A stretch of DNA of 64,000 nucleotides from Apium graveolens (taxonomy: Eukaryota > Streptophyta > Magnoliopsida > Apiales > Apiaceae), in the NCBI RefSeq assembly GCF_009905375.1, contig NC_133647.1, positions 50,402,506-50,466,505 on the forward strand, read 5' to 3'. How positions within the stretch are numbered: position 1 is the first letter of the stretch; the number at the start of each line of letters is the position of its first letter. Made by a program: the position numbers and the translations under genes. The notes below the pieces were generated by a model, which saw only the letters and a list, made by a program, of their open reading frames with translations, was not told where the DNA came from and searched no databases. Below, piece after piece: positions 22,265 through 34,238 of this stretch.

Positions 22265-25148
22265 CTAAGCAGATTTAGAGAAAGAACCTGAAACCATTCC
22301 AAGTTCATTTACTAATCTTGTAAAAGTAGCTTCACACAGTGGTTTTGTGAAGATATCTGCTAGTTGTTGATCTGTTGGAACAAAGTGCAATTCCACTGTA
22401 CCTTCATCCATATGTTCCCTTATGAAGTGGTACCTGATGCTGATGTGCTTTGTCATTGAATGTTGAACTGGATTACCTGTCATAGCAATAGCACTTTGAT
22501 TATCACAGTAAATAGGGATTTTGAAATATGTTAACCCATAATCCAGTAACTGATTCTTCATCCATAGAATCTGTGCAAAACAGCTTCCTGCAGCAATGTA
22601 CTCTGCTTCTGCAGTGGATGTGGAAATTGACTTTTGTTTCTTGCTAAACCAAGAAACCAATCTGCCTCCAAGAAATTGGCAGCTTTCACTTGTGCTTTTC
22701 CTGTCAATTTTGCAACTTAAAAAATCTGCATCTGAGTAACCTATTAGATTAAAATCTGATTCTCTGGGATACCATAATCCCAGATCAGTTGTTCCTTTAA
22801 GATACTTGAAGATTTTTTTCACAGCTGGTAAGTGAGGTTCTCTTGGATATGCTTGAAATCTTGCATAAAGACAGGTAGCATACATGATATCAGGTCTACT
22901 AGCAGTTAGATAGAGTAGTGAACCAATCATACCTCTGTAATCAGTAATATCTACTGATTTACCAATATCCTTGTCCAGTTTTGTTACAGTGGCCATGGGA
23001 GTGGATGCACTTGAACAATCTTGCATTTCAAATTTCTTCAGCAAATTTCTGGTGTACTTAGTTTGACAAAGAAAAGTGCCTTCTTCATTCTTCTTGACTT
23101 GAAGGCCCAGAAAATAGCTAAGTTCCCCCATCATACTCATTTGATATCTTGACTGCATCAGTTTGGCAAACTTCTTGCAAAGTCTGTCATTTGTGGAACC
23201 AAAAATGATATCATCAACATAAATCTGGACCAGAAGTAATTCCTTTCCATGGTTGAGGTAGAGCAGTGTTTTGTCTATTGTTCCTCTGTTAAATCCACAT
23301 TCCAGAAGAAACTGAGCTAAAGTCTCATACCATGCTCTTGGAGCTTGCTTAAGTCCATAAAGTGTTTTATCAAGCCTATAGACATAGTCTGGATATTTGG
23401 AATCTACAAAGCCTGGAGGTTGTTCAACATATACTTCTTCCTTCAATTCTCCATTGAGAAAAGCATTTTTCACATCCATTTGAAAGACAGTAAACCTTTT
23501 GTGAGCAGCATAAGCCAAAAATATCCTTATGGCTTCCAATCTAGCAACTGGTGCAAATCTTTCATCATAATCAATTCCCTCATGTTGAGAATATCCTTTT
23601 ACAACCAGCCTTGCCTTATTCCTTGTAATTATGCCATCACTATCAATTTTGTTTCTGAATACCCATTTTGTACCAACAACAGATCTGTTCTTTGGTCTTG
23701 GTACTAGGGTCCAGACTTTGTTTCTTTCAAATTCATTTAACTCTTCCTGCATTGCATGCACCCAATCAGTATCTTGAAGAGCTTCTTCCACTTTCTTTGG
23801 CTCAGTCTGAGAAAGAAAGGAATTGTAAAGACATTCACTTGAAGTAGTTGTTCTAGTTCTGACACCTGCATCAAGATTTCCAATTATCAAATCAGGTGTA
23901 TGTGATTTAGTCCACTTCCTTACAGATGGAAGATTTTCTCTAGAATTGGATGATCCCCCATGATCCATGCTGTCTTCATTAACATTTTCTGATGATCCCC
24001 CTGAAACTATGCTCTCTGAGTTGGATTCTTCAGAATTTAGATTTTTAGAACTATCAGAACTTGGCTTATCAGAACTTGACGAATCAGAACTTGAAGAGCC
24101 AGATGTATGTTCTGATGCTTCTTGATATGTGGTTATATCTTGAGTATGCTCCCCCTGCATAGGTGCATCTTCCTTTGGCGTAGTCACCACAGTTTCAATA
24201 ACATCAGAGTTTAATCCATCAGAGTTTGTAGTATCAGGATTTAGATTGTCAGGATTTTCAGTATCAGAATTTGAGTCTTCATTTTCAAATCTCAACTGAT
24301 CATCATCAATATAATCTTCAAGTCCAGTAATCTTCTTATCATCAAAAGAGACATTGATAGATTCCATGACCACTCTTGTTCTCAAGTTATAGACTCTGAA
24401 GGCTTTTATGGAAATTGGATATCCAACAAAGATTCCTTCATCAGCTTTTAGATCAAATTTGGATAGCTGTTCAGGATGAGTCTTAAGAACAAAACACTTG
24501 CATCCAAATACATGAAAATACTTCAGATTTGGCTTCTTTTTCTTCACCATCTCATATGGTGTCTTTCCTTGCTTGTTAATGAGTATTGCATTCTGAGTAA
24601 AACAAGCAGTCTGCACAGCTTCAGCCCAGAAATAGGTTGGAAGCTTTGCTTCATTAAGCATTGTACTTGCAGCTTCAATGAGAGTTCTATTCTTTCTTTC
24701 AACAACTCCATTTTGCTGTGGAGTTCCAGGAGCAGAAAATTCCTGCTTGATTCAATGGTTTTTGCAGAACTCTTCCATCATCAAATTCTTGAACTCAGTA
24801 CCATTATCACTCCTTATTATTTTCACAGAATCTTTGACCAATCAAGATAGATGCAGTTTCACTTTTAGTGTACAAGAAATACACCCATGTGTATCTGGTG
24901 AACTCATCCACTATGACCATAGCATATTTCTTCTTTGCAATAGACATGACATTTACTGGACCAAATAGATCAACATGTAGTAGGTGATAAGGCTCAAGAA
25001 TTGATGATTCAGTCTTGCTCTTGAATGAAGATTTCCTTTGTTTGGCCTTCTGACAAGAATCACAAAGGCCATTAGGAGCAAATACTGACTTTGGCAATCC
25101 TCTCACAAGATCTTTCTTGACTAACTCATTTAAATTGTTGACTAACAC
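22265..25148 (-). pseudogene. pol: Copia pol: integrase, RT, RNase H (element E)
   Basis: Minus strand. The GAG-pre-integrase end (LVKKDLVRGLPKS, CDSCQKAKQ) leads into the integrase core (HVDLFGPVNVMS, VDEFTRYTWVYFL). Near 24838 a short deletion removes residues following SILI and breaks the frame. A TGA near 24752 replaces the Gly before IKQEFSAPG. From 24661 the frame is open for 798 codons: integrase C-terminus ([11 protein letters not shown]), Ser-rich linker, RT with [31 protein letters not shown] and catalytic [10 protein letters not shown], then RNase H with YSDADF, STAEAEY and CDNQSAI, ending in [13 protein letters not shown] and RNase H motifs look intact. The integrase lesions would block a full polyprotein. 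Confidence 0.9.
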
Positions 25149-26886
25149 TCAGCAGATTGTGTTTGAGTCCTGAGACCAGAGCTACTTCTTTAATGATGAC
25201 ATTCCCAAGATTGATATTGCCATATCCCAATGTTTTTCCAATGTTGCCATCTCCATAAGAAACACTTGGGCCAGCCGTCTCCACAAAGTCTAATAGCAGG
25301 GCTTTATTTCTCGTCATATGTACTGAACATCTACTATCCAGAACTAGGATGTTTTTCCTGTTTCCCTTCAATCACAAAGACCACTAATGATTAGTTTTAA
25401 GGACCCAGACATGCTTGGATCCTTTGGCCTTATTAAGTCTGTTAACATTTGCAGCGGATTTAGCATCAGAGTTTATGTTAACATTTTTCTTATCAGAATT
25501 TACACTATCAGACTTTGAAACAGAACTTACACTAGAAGGAACAATGGTAACTTTCTTTAAAGAAGGTTTTATTTGATAATAATCATAGTACAAACTATAA
25601 TATTCCTTACAAGTATAAATGGAATGCCATAAACTACCACAATGAAAACAAGGATTTTGTGGCTTATATCTAACAAACTGACTCTTAACTCCTGACTTTG
25701 AAGGTAAGGAGTTTATGTTCTTATTTTTCCTGCAAAAAGAAGCCAGATGGTTAGAACTTCCACAGTTATGACACGTTTTTCTAGGAGCATTAGGAACATG
25801 CTTATAATCATTGCTTTTATTCACACCTTCCTTTACATTCCTATTTTTCCTAGGTGATTTTACCTTGTTTGCATTCTTAACATATTTCAGCTTATGTTTA
25901 AGCTGCTTCTTAGTCATTAAGCCTACGTTTACTTCAGTTGTCTTTTCCTATTTTAGTTTGTCAGAAGTTAATTCCTTTTTAACTTCTGATTTCTCATTAT
26001 CAGACTTTACAGCTACAAACTTAACAGGTTTTAACTTTGGCTTTTGTTTAACAACTACAGGCTTAATATCTACAGTTCCTTTATCATTCTTATCCTCTCC
26101 ATAACCTAAGCCCTCTTTCCAGTTTTCACTACTTAACAAATTCTGAGTTGTTCTGCCAGAGTTAGTCCAAATCCTGATAATCTCTCTTTCCTTTTCTAAC
26201 TCAGCTTTTAGAGATTCATTCATTTTAAGCACTTCATCCCTAACATAGAAAGCATCATCTCTATCTTTCTGAGTTTCGTGGAACATGACTAACCCTTTTT
26301 CTAAATAATCATTCCTCTTTTTGCAAGCAAGATTTTCAGAAGTTAATCTTTCACATGTTAAAGTTTGATCTCTATAACTAATGAACATGGTCTTAAGATA
26401 TCTTCTCAACTCATTAATATCATCAGTATGAAAAGCATAAGTAGTTTGAGGTACCTTTAATTCAGCAGCTTCAGAACTGCTTTCAGCACTTGCCTTATCA
26501 GCATTTGCCATCAAGGCATAATTCTCCTCACTTTCATCATCTGAGGTGTCTGTCCAACTTTTCTTCTTTGTGACAAGAGCCTTGCCTTTGTCACTTTTCA
26601 CTTTCTTGCAATCAGGAGATATGTGGCCTTTCTCACCACAGTTGTAGCATTTGACATTTGTATAATCTCCTCTGTCAGACTTTCCTCCTCTTCCCTCAGA
26701 TTTTCTGAAATTCTTCTTATCAGAACTTATGCCTTTTCTGGAAAACTTCTTTCCCTTCCTGAACTTCCTGTATGCAATCTTTGTGATCCCTTTCACCATA
26801 AGAGCACACAGCTTCATCATTTCTTCATCAGCATCCGTCTCAGGTAAGCTTTTAGATTCTGAGTCATTATCACTTTCAGAACTTGA
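25051..26886 (-). repeat. Internal tandem duplication, copy 1 (element E)
   Basis: Direct tandem copy of 26887-28939, covering the C-terminal half of gag, protease and the start of the pre-integrase region. Junctions share the 4-bp microhomology TGAC (25051, 26887 and 28940). This copy lacks 217 bp that copy 2 has (about 26976-27192); that deletion is flanked by TTG. The two copies differ at roughly 20 sites by eye. Confidence 0.9.
25126..25371 (-). pseudogene. Copia protease, duplicate copy 1 (element E)
   Basis: Retropepsin region with LVLDSRCSVHMTRNKALLLD. The catalytic motif should be D-S-G but reads D-S-R, and His-Met-Thr follows. The C-terminal part LVSGLKHNLLSVSQ is typical of Copia protease before the pre-integrase domain. 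A 217-bp deletion fuses it early to NLNELVKKD. Inactive by sequence. Confidence 0.8.
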
Positions 26887-26892
26887 TGACAA
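25384..26892 (-). pseudogene. gag: Gag C-terminal half, duplicate copy 1 (element E)
   Basis: Repeats the nucleocapsid part of gag. The zinc knuckle CYNCGEKGHISPDC is followed by a coiled-coil-like Lys/Glu region and two further Cys/His clusters (CHNCGSSNHLASFC and CFHCGSLWHSIYTC). A TAG at 25948-25950 (Gln in copy 2) splits it. It still encodes SESDNDSES where copy 2 has a stop. It has no start of its own and lies out of context behind the duplication junction. Confidence 0.85.
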
Positions 26893-27425
26893 GAATCACA
26901 AAGGCCATTAGGAGCAAATACTGACTTTGGCAGTCCTCTCACAAGATCTTTCTTGACTAACTCATTTAAATTGTTGAAATTTAAATGAGAGAGTTTCTTG
27001 TGCCAATTCCAGCTTTCTTCAATTGATGCTCTACTCATCAGACAGATTGCAGAACCAACAGTACTTGTTGAAAGCTTGGCTTCATAGATGTTACCATGCC
27101 TGTATCCTTTCAGAACAACGTTGCCTGTAGATTTACTTACAACTTCACAGTGTTCTTAAAAGAAATCCACATGATAACCTCTGTCACAGATTTGACTAAC
27201 ACTCAGCAGATTGTGTTTGAGTCCTGAGACCAGAGCTACTTCTTTAATGATGACATTCCCAAGATTGATATTGCCATATCCCAATGTTTTTCCAATGTTG
27301 CCATCTCCATAAGAAACACTTGGGCCATCCTTTTCCACAAAGTCTAATAGCAGGGCTTTATTTCCCGTCATATGTCCTGAACATCTACTATCCAGAACTA
27401 GGATGTTTTTCCTGTTTCCCTTCAA
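26887..27425 (-). pseudogene. Copia protease and pre-integrase start, copy 2 (element E)
   Basis: Protease from KGNRKNILVLDSRCSGHMTG to LVSGLKHNLLSVSQICDRG. As in copy 1 the catalytic Gly is Arg (D-S-R). A stop follows GYHVDFF (27156). The pre-integrase segment ESWNWHKKLSHLNFNNLNEL then runs to the duplication junction, where it fuses to gag sequence. Inactive. Confidence 0.8.
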
Positions 27426-28939
27426 TCACAAAGACCACTAATGATTAGTTTTAAGGACCCAGACATGCTTGGATCCTATGGCCTTATTAAGTCTGTTAAC
27501 ATTTGCAGCGGATTTAGCATCAGAGTTATGTTAACATTTTTCTTATCAGAATTTACACTATCAGACTTTGAAACAGAACTTACACTAGAAGGAACAATGG
27601 TAACTTTCTTTAAAGAAGGTTTTATTTGATAATAATCATAGTACAAACTATAATATTCCTTACAAGTATAAATGGAATGCCATAAACTACCACAATGAAA
27701 ATAAGGATTTTGTGGCTTATATCTAACAAACTGACTCTTAACTCCTGACTTTGAAGGTAAGGAGTTTATGTTCTTATTTTTCCTGCAAAAAGAAGCCAGA
27801 TGGTTAGAACTTCCACAGTTATGACACGTTTTCCTAGGAGCATTAGGAACAGGCTTATAATCATTGCTTTTATTCACACCTTCCTTTCCATTCCTATTTT
27901 TCCTAGGTGATTTTACCTTGTTTGCATTCTTAACATATTTCAGCTTATGTTTAAGCTGCTTCTTAGTCATTAAGCCTACGTTTACTTCAGTTGTCTTTTC
28001 CTGTTTTAGTTTGTCAGAAGTTAATTCCTTTTTAACTTCTGATTTCTCATTATCAGACTTTACAGCTACAAACTTAACAGGTTTTAACTTTGGCTTTTGT
28101 TTAACAACTACATGCTTAATATCTACAGTTCCTTTATCATTCTTATCCTCTCCATAACCTAAGCCCTCTTTCCAGTTTTCACTACTTAACAAATTCTGAG
28201 TTGTTCTGCCAGAGTTAGTCCAAGTCCTGATAATCTCTCTTTCCTTTTCTAACTCAGCTTTTAGAGATTCATTCATTTTAAGCACTTCATCCCTAACATA
28301 GAAAGCATCATCTCTATCTTTCTGAGTTTGGTGGAACATGACTAACCCTTTTTCTAAATAATCATTCCTCTTTTTGCAAGCAAGATTTTCAGAAGTTAAT
28401 CTTTCACATGTTAAAGTTTGATCTCTATAACTAATGAACATGGTCTTAAGATATCTTCTCAACTCATTAATATCATCAGTATGAAAAGCATAAGTAGTTT
28501 GAGGTACCTTTAATTCAGCAGCTTCAGAACTGCTTTCAGCACTTGCCTTATCAGCATTTGCCATCAAGGCATAATTCTCCTCACTTTCATCATCTGAGGT
28601 GTCTGTCCAACTTTTCTTCTTTGTGAAAAGAGCCTTTCCTTTGTCACTTTTCACTTTCTTGCAATCAGGAGATATGTGGCCTTTCTCACCACAGTTGTAG
28701 CATTTGACATTTGTATAATCTCCTCTGTCAGACTTTCCTCCTCTTCCCTCAGATTTTCTGAAATTCTTCTTATCAGAACTTGTGCCTTTTCTGGAAAACT
28801 TCTTTCCCTTCCTGAACTTCCTGTATGCAATCTTTGTGATCCCTTTCACCATAAGAGCACACAGCTTCATCATTTCTTCATCAACATCCGTCTCAGGTAA
28901 GCTTTCAGATTCTTAGTCATCATCACTTTCAGAACTTGA
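26887..28939 (-). repeat. Internal tandem duplication, copy 2 (element E)
   Basis: The full-length (2,053-bp) member of the tandem pair. It is continuous with the upstream half of gag, so it is probably the original position. Its downstream (left) edge is the TGAC junction at 26887-26890. Confidence 0.9.
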
Positions 28940-29745
28940 TGACTCAGTATCAGACTTTGTGAAGAGAGCTTTACCTTTATCTTTCCTTGAGGTAGTTGCC
29001 TTGGGGGATTCTTCTTCAGCCTTAAGAGCAATTGTCCTTGACTTTCCTCCTTTCCTCTTGCTTCTTTGTTCCATCTCAAGTTCATGAGTCTTGAGCATTC
29101 CATAAATTTCATCAAGAGTTGTTTCATCAAGATTATAGTTGTCTCTTATTGTTGTTGCCTTCAAATCCCGGCATTCACGAAGAGCTAACAGGAATTTAAG
29201 GATTGAATCTTCAAGATCATACTCCTTATTAACCAGTGATAAATCATTCAATAATTTGACAAATCTATCATATAAATCAGTCAATGACTCATTATCCTTT
29301 GAGTCAAAGTGTTCATACTCTTGAGTGAGTATTGCCTTCATGTTCTTCTTGATCGTATCCGTTCCATGACATCTTGTTTCCAAAGCATCCCATATCTCCT
29401 TTGCAGTCTTGCAGTTTATTACCCTGTTTGACATTACATTATCAATAGCACTATGCAGTAAGTGTCGTACCTTAGCATCCTTAGCAATTGATGCGATATC
29501 TTCAGCAGTGTAATCACTCTTCTCCTTTGGTACAGACTTTGCTGCTTCACCTGCAACTGCAACAGCGAGCTTGGTTGGTTTGTGAGGCCCTTCCTTGATT
29601 CTATCAAGATATTCTAGATCTGTAGCTTCCAGAAACATGGTCATCCTCACCTTCCATATGGCATATTCAGATGGTCCCAATATGGGAACTCTAATAGTCT
29701 CATATCGGCTTTGGTGGGCTTAGTTGGAGTTTCTGTTTCAGACAT
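27438..29745 (-). pseudogene. gag: Copia gag (element E), full length but broken
   Basis: The ATG at 29745 starts MSETETPTKPTKAD. One base is missing near 29705, which shifts the frame before VPILGPSEYAIWKVRM. The capsid-like region (29680-28913, UBN2-type, with AKEIWDALETRCHGTD and FLLALRECRDLKATTI) is open to a TAA at 28914-28916, where copy 1 of the duplication has Ser. Beyond it the frame runs to 27476: zinc knuckle CYNCGEKGHISPDC, a charged helical region, and two more Cys/His knuckles. A one-base loss near 27525 then shifts the frame just before the end. The expected gag terminus (VLKTNH then TAG) is at 27438-27440. It would bind genomic RNA and form the virus-like particle. Confidence 0.88.
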
Positions 29746-29786
29746 GATTGTGTTTGGATCTTAAACTGTTTGTGCGTTAACAAATA

Positions 29787-29799
29787 GGCTCTGATACCA
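29787..29799 (-). other. Primer binding site, element E
   Basis: The minus strand reads TGGTATCAGAGCC two bases inside the 5' LTR. This is the standard complement to the 3' end of plant initiator methionine tRNA. Confidence 0.9.
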
Positions 29800-29801
29800 C
29801 T

Positions 29802-30382
29802 TGTTAGGTCAAACACACACTGTAGAGGGGGTGAATACAGTGTATAGTACAATCAAATCAAACTTTAAAAACTCAAGTAACAAAAAACAAACTTTATTAA
29901 AACAATAAACTCAGTTACAGTATGGAACTGTTCTCTCTCAGTGATGAACAAATATCACGAGAGCTGCTAGGGTTACAATGAATAATCTTCTCGATTGTGA
30001 TAACACTTATAGTGTAAATCCTATGTGTGTGTTTATATACTACACAGTTACAAGATAATCACTAATTGATATGGAATATAATTATGCTTCCTAAAATATA
30101 TCAATCAGATACCTTTTCTTCCAAGTATTCTATTCTTCATAGAATTCATTCTTCATGCATATCTCTTCTTATGTTTGTCTCGATCTTCTTTCCTTTAACC
30201 AGCTGCCTGTCCTTCAGTACTTAAGTTCTGATATCCATCTTTTGATAATTATCTCCTGATAATATAAGTACTGATATCCTTAAGTCCTGACTTCCAGTAA
30301 GTACTGATTTATCCTGTTTAAGTAAGATCTGAAAACTAAACATAAATCACATTAGTCATGACATTATCAAATATATCTAACA
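29802..30382 (-). repeat. 5' LTR of element E
   Basis: 581 bp, same family and termini as 15361-15953. A minus-strand TATATAA box lies at 30033-30039. It is followed on the plus side by target duplication ATAAT (30383-30387). Confidence 0.92.
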
Positions 30383-30387
30383 ATAAT

Positions 30388-30818
30388 ACTTGTAGAGAAC
30401 TCTGTAAGTTAACACTTATAGAGAACTCTACAATGACTTATCGATAAGTCATAATAAAGCTTGTCGGGAAGTCACTCGAGAATTCAGTAAATTTACTTGT
30501 CGAGAACTCATTCGAGAAGTCTTAAAATGACTTGTCGATAAGTGAATTAGACTTATCGAGAACTCAGTTCTCTATATACTCCTAATCAATTTAATTCTGC
30601 CTTGTGTTAATTTTACATATTAAGAATGTAAATTAACAACTGAGCAATTTACTTATAATTTGAAAATTTTCAAGTTAAATTTTTTGTTTTTGAAGAATAA
30701 ATGTGTAGAGATTTCTCAAATATCTATACTTCATATTTCAGTTAATTTCTAATAAAATCAAATTAATTTTGATTTACTGGAAATTAATATGTTGCAACAC
30801 ATTAGCTGAGTTCTTGCC
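30388..30818 (-). other. Non-coding interval of element C, right part
   Basis: No ORF. It holds a dense cluster (about 30390-30570) of the C-specific motif in variants TCGAGAACTC, TCGAGAAGTC, TCGATAAGTC and TCGGGAAGTC. One instance lies within a perfect 20-bp palindrome at 30433-30452 (ATGACTTATCGATAAGTCAT). It continues at 14932-15355 on the far side of E. Confidence 0.8.
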
Positions 30819-33800
30819 TTAGGATGAAGAATTTAGCATTCTAATTTCACCTATAAGTCTAGTGAAAGTAGCTTCATCCAAAGGTTTAGTAAAAATGCCA
30901 GCTAGTTGTTTTTCTGTTTGAACAAAAATAAGCTCAACGGTACCATTTGTAGCATGTTCTCTAATAAAATGGTACCTTACATCAATGTACTTTGTCCTAG
31001 AATGATTAATTATATTAGCCACAATAGATATAGCACTAGTATTGTCACACATAATAGGAATTTTGTGTAACCCTAGGTCTTAATCCATTAGCTGATTTCT
31101 AATCCAAAGCACTTGAGCACAACAAATTCCAGCAGCTATATTCAGCTTCAGCTGTGGAAGTTGACACAGATTGTTGTTTCTTGCTATGCCAGGATACAAG
31201 TCTTTGTCCAAGAAATTGATAGCTCTCACTTGTACTCTTTCTGTCCACCCTGCAGCCAGCAAAATATGCATCTATGTATCCAACAACTTCAAAACTAGTT
31301 CCCTTAGGATACCATAATCCCAAGTTAGGAGTCCCCTTCAAGTATCTGAAAATTCTTTTAACAGCCATCAAATGTGATTTTTTTGGATTGGCTTGAAATC
31401 TTGCACAAAGACATGTTGCAGACATTATGCCTGGTCTACTTGCAGTCAAGTAAAGCAGTGATCCAATCATTCCTATATAGCTTGAAATATCTACATTTTT
31501 GCCTTTTCTGTCTTTATCCAACTTTGTTGCTATAGACATAGGTGTAGAAGCAGGTGAAATTTCAACCATACCAAACTTCTTTAATAAATCTTTGACATAT
31601 TTAGTTTGGTTGATGAAGATTCCATCATTTCTTTGACCAACTGGAAGTCCAAGAAAGTAACTTAATCCCCCATCATGCTCATTTCATATTCACTCCGCAT
31701 AAGCTTAGAAAATCTTTGACAGAGCTTTTCATTTGTAGATCCAAAGATAATGTCATCTACATAGATCTGGACTAGAATCATGTCATCACCATGGTTTTTG
31801 TAGAAGAGAGTCTTGTCTATGGTACCTCTAGTAAAACCATGTTTAAGCAGGAATTCTGACAATATATCATACCAAGCTCTAGGTGCCTGCTTTAATCTAC
31901 ATAGCACCTTGAGTAGTTTGTACACAAAATTTGGAAATTCTGGATCTTCAAAGTCAGGTGGTTGTTTCAAATACACTTCTTCTTCTAACTCACCATTTAA
32001 GAAGGCACTCTTAGCATCCATTTGATACACTTTGAAATTTGAGTGTGCAGCAAATGCTAGAAAAATTCTTATTGCTTCAAGTCTTGCAACTGGAGCAAAA
32101 GTTTCATCATAATCAATTTTTTCTTCCTGTGAGTAGCCTTTTGTAACCAACCTTTCTTTGTTTCTGGTAACCACACCATTTTCATCGATCTTGTTCCTGA
32201 ACACCTACTTTGTTCCAATTACACTTCTATTCTTTGGTGTAGGAACTAACTCCCAAACTTTGTTTCTTTCAAACTGATTAAGCTCCTCTTGCATAGCAGA
32301 TATCCAATCAGGGCCCATTAGAGCTTCTTCAGTTTTCTTGGGCCCAGCTTGAGATAGAAAGCATGCATATAGGCACTCATTAGCAGTTAGACTCCTAGTC
32401 CTTACACCAGCATTTGGATCACCAATTATTGTATTTGGGTTGTGACTTCTATCCCATTTTCTGGTGTGAGTTTGTTGACTGGTGCCTTCATCATTTTTTC
32501 CATTATTGGTATGATTTGTAGATTCTCCTTCTCCCCCTGAGTTTGTGCTGTCAAAATTAGGTATTTGAGATAAGCTTCCATTTTCATGTCCTGTAGATTC
32601 TTCATTCATTATTTGTTGTGCATTGTCTTCACCTTCTTCATCAGAATTACTGTTGATGTTAAGATTTTCAAATACAAGGGCTTCAGCTTCATTTTCATCA
32701 AGGACAAGCCTGGACATTTGTCATCATCAAAAGTCATATATGTGTTTTCCATGATTTTCTTTTGATCAACCACATAAACCTTATAGGAAGTTCTCTCCAA
32801 TGAATATCCCAGAAAAATTACTTCAAAAACCTTTGAGTAAAATTTTCCCACATATTCAGAGTTGTCTTTTAGAATGTAACACTTGCTTCCAAACACATGA
32901 AGATTCTTTACTGTAGGCTTTCTTTTAGACATGATTCAGTAGGGTGATTTTTCATGCATTTTGTTGATGAGATATATGTTTTGAGTGTTGCATGCAGTAT
33001 TAATAGCTTCTTCCAAAAAACTAGTTGGTAGGTTGGCATCCTATATCATTGTCCTTGCAACTTCTACTAATGTTCTATTCTTTCTTTCAACTACACCATT
33101 TTGTTGAGGTGTTCTTGCTGTAGAATATTCTTAAACAATGCCTCTGCCTTTGCAAAATTCACTCAATATTGCATTCCTGAATTCTGTACCATTATCACTT
33201 CTCAATCTTTTCACACAGTTATGATCTTCAGCCTGTTTTTCTATCTTCTTTATGTGCTCAATTATGATGTGTGGAGTTTCATCCTTAATGCATAAACTCT
33301 ACCCAGGTGTATCTCGAGAAATCATCCACCATCACAAGTGCATATTTATTCCTTGAAATTGATAAGACATTAACTGGCCCAAACAAGTCCATGTGAATAA
33401 GTTGCAAAGGTGCACTTATGGAATTCACAGTTTTTGATTTGTGACTTGATCTTTTCATTTTTCCTTTCTGGCAAGCCTCACAAACTTCAATTTGGGCAAA
33501 CTCCAGCTTTGGCATATTTCTCACCAACTCTTTCTTGACCAGAGTGTTGATTGCCTTGTAGTTTAGATGTGAGAGTCTCTTGTGCCATAGTTTGTTTTTC
33601 TCTGTGGATGCCTTGGTGTAGAAGCAACAAATTCCACCCTCATTTATTGAGTCCAAGTATGCAACAAACAAGCTTCCTTTCCTTTCTCCTTTTAGAGAAA
33701 CTTCACCAGTTTTCTTGCTAATAAAAGTGCATTCTTCTTTGTTGAATAGAACTTCAAAGCCTTTGTCTGCAAATTGGCTAACACTGAGAAGATTCACTTC

Positions 33801-34233
33801 AAGACCAGCTACCAGTGCTACATCATCAATGACAACATTTCCAGAAACAATCTTGCCATATCCCATTATGAATCATTTGTTGTTGTCTCCAAAGGTCACC
33901 AAAGGGTCAGCCTTCTCCTCAAATTATGATAGCGGGACTTTATCACATGTCATATGTCTGGAATATCCACTGTCAATGATCCATATGACCTTCTTCATTT
34001 TGCCCTGCACATAATGAGCTTTAAGTATGTTTAGAAACCCAAGCAGTGTTGGGTAGTTTCTTCTTATTAACTGATCTAACAGAAGTAGAATGAGTTGTTT
34101 CAGATAAAATAGAATTCAGTGACTGTTGTGCATTTTCCCAATTTGCTGTAGACCCAATAATTGTTTCTTTGAGGTCTACTCTCAACTTGTGGCAGTTCTT
34201 CATTACTTTCAAACTGCAGGAAATGCAATCAAA
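30819..34233 (-). pseudogene. pol: Copia gag end and pol (element C), heavily decayed
   Basis: Minus strand from the B insertion: the tail of gag (LKVMKNCHKLRVDLKETI), then protease with DSGYSRHMT (the usual Cys is Tyr) and stops, pre-integrase (LWHKRLSHLNYKAINTLVKK), and an integrase core with MDLFGPVNVLS, SDNGTEFRNAI and [13 protein letters not shown] broken by several stops. Next are the FGSKCYILKDN segment, a frameshift near 32700, an Asn/Glu-rich linker, RT with [17 protein letters not shown] and catalytic [10 protein letters not shown], a frameshift near 31660, and RNase H to IFTKPLDEATF with a break near 31090. More than ten lesions. The domain set and order are those of a complete Copia pol. 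Confidence 0.88.
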
Positions 34234-34238
34234 CTTGT

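Larger units (their letters stand above)
15361..30382 (-). mobile_element. Element E: Sirevirus-like Copia, 15 kb, complete ends
   Basis: LTRs at 15361-15953 and 29802-30382 have TGTTAG...CTAACA termini. They are flanked by the exact duplication ATAAT (15356-15360 and 30383-30387). The primer site matches initiator Met tRNA. Minus-strand order: gag, protease, integrase, RT-RNase H, a small ORF, and an env-like gene. An internal tandem duplication (25051-28939) explains part of the large size. The LTRs differ by about 18 substitutions and two indels (one of 11-12 bp) by eye, near 3%. Several stops and frameshifts make it non-autonomous. Confidence 0.92.

Noticed and set aside
29787..29799. tRNA-like matches next to LTRs
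   Set aside because: They are primer binding sites complementary to a tRNA 3' end, not tRNA genes; no cloverleaf is present.
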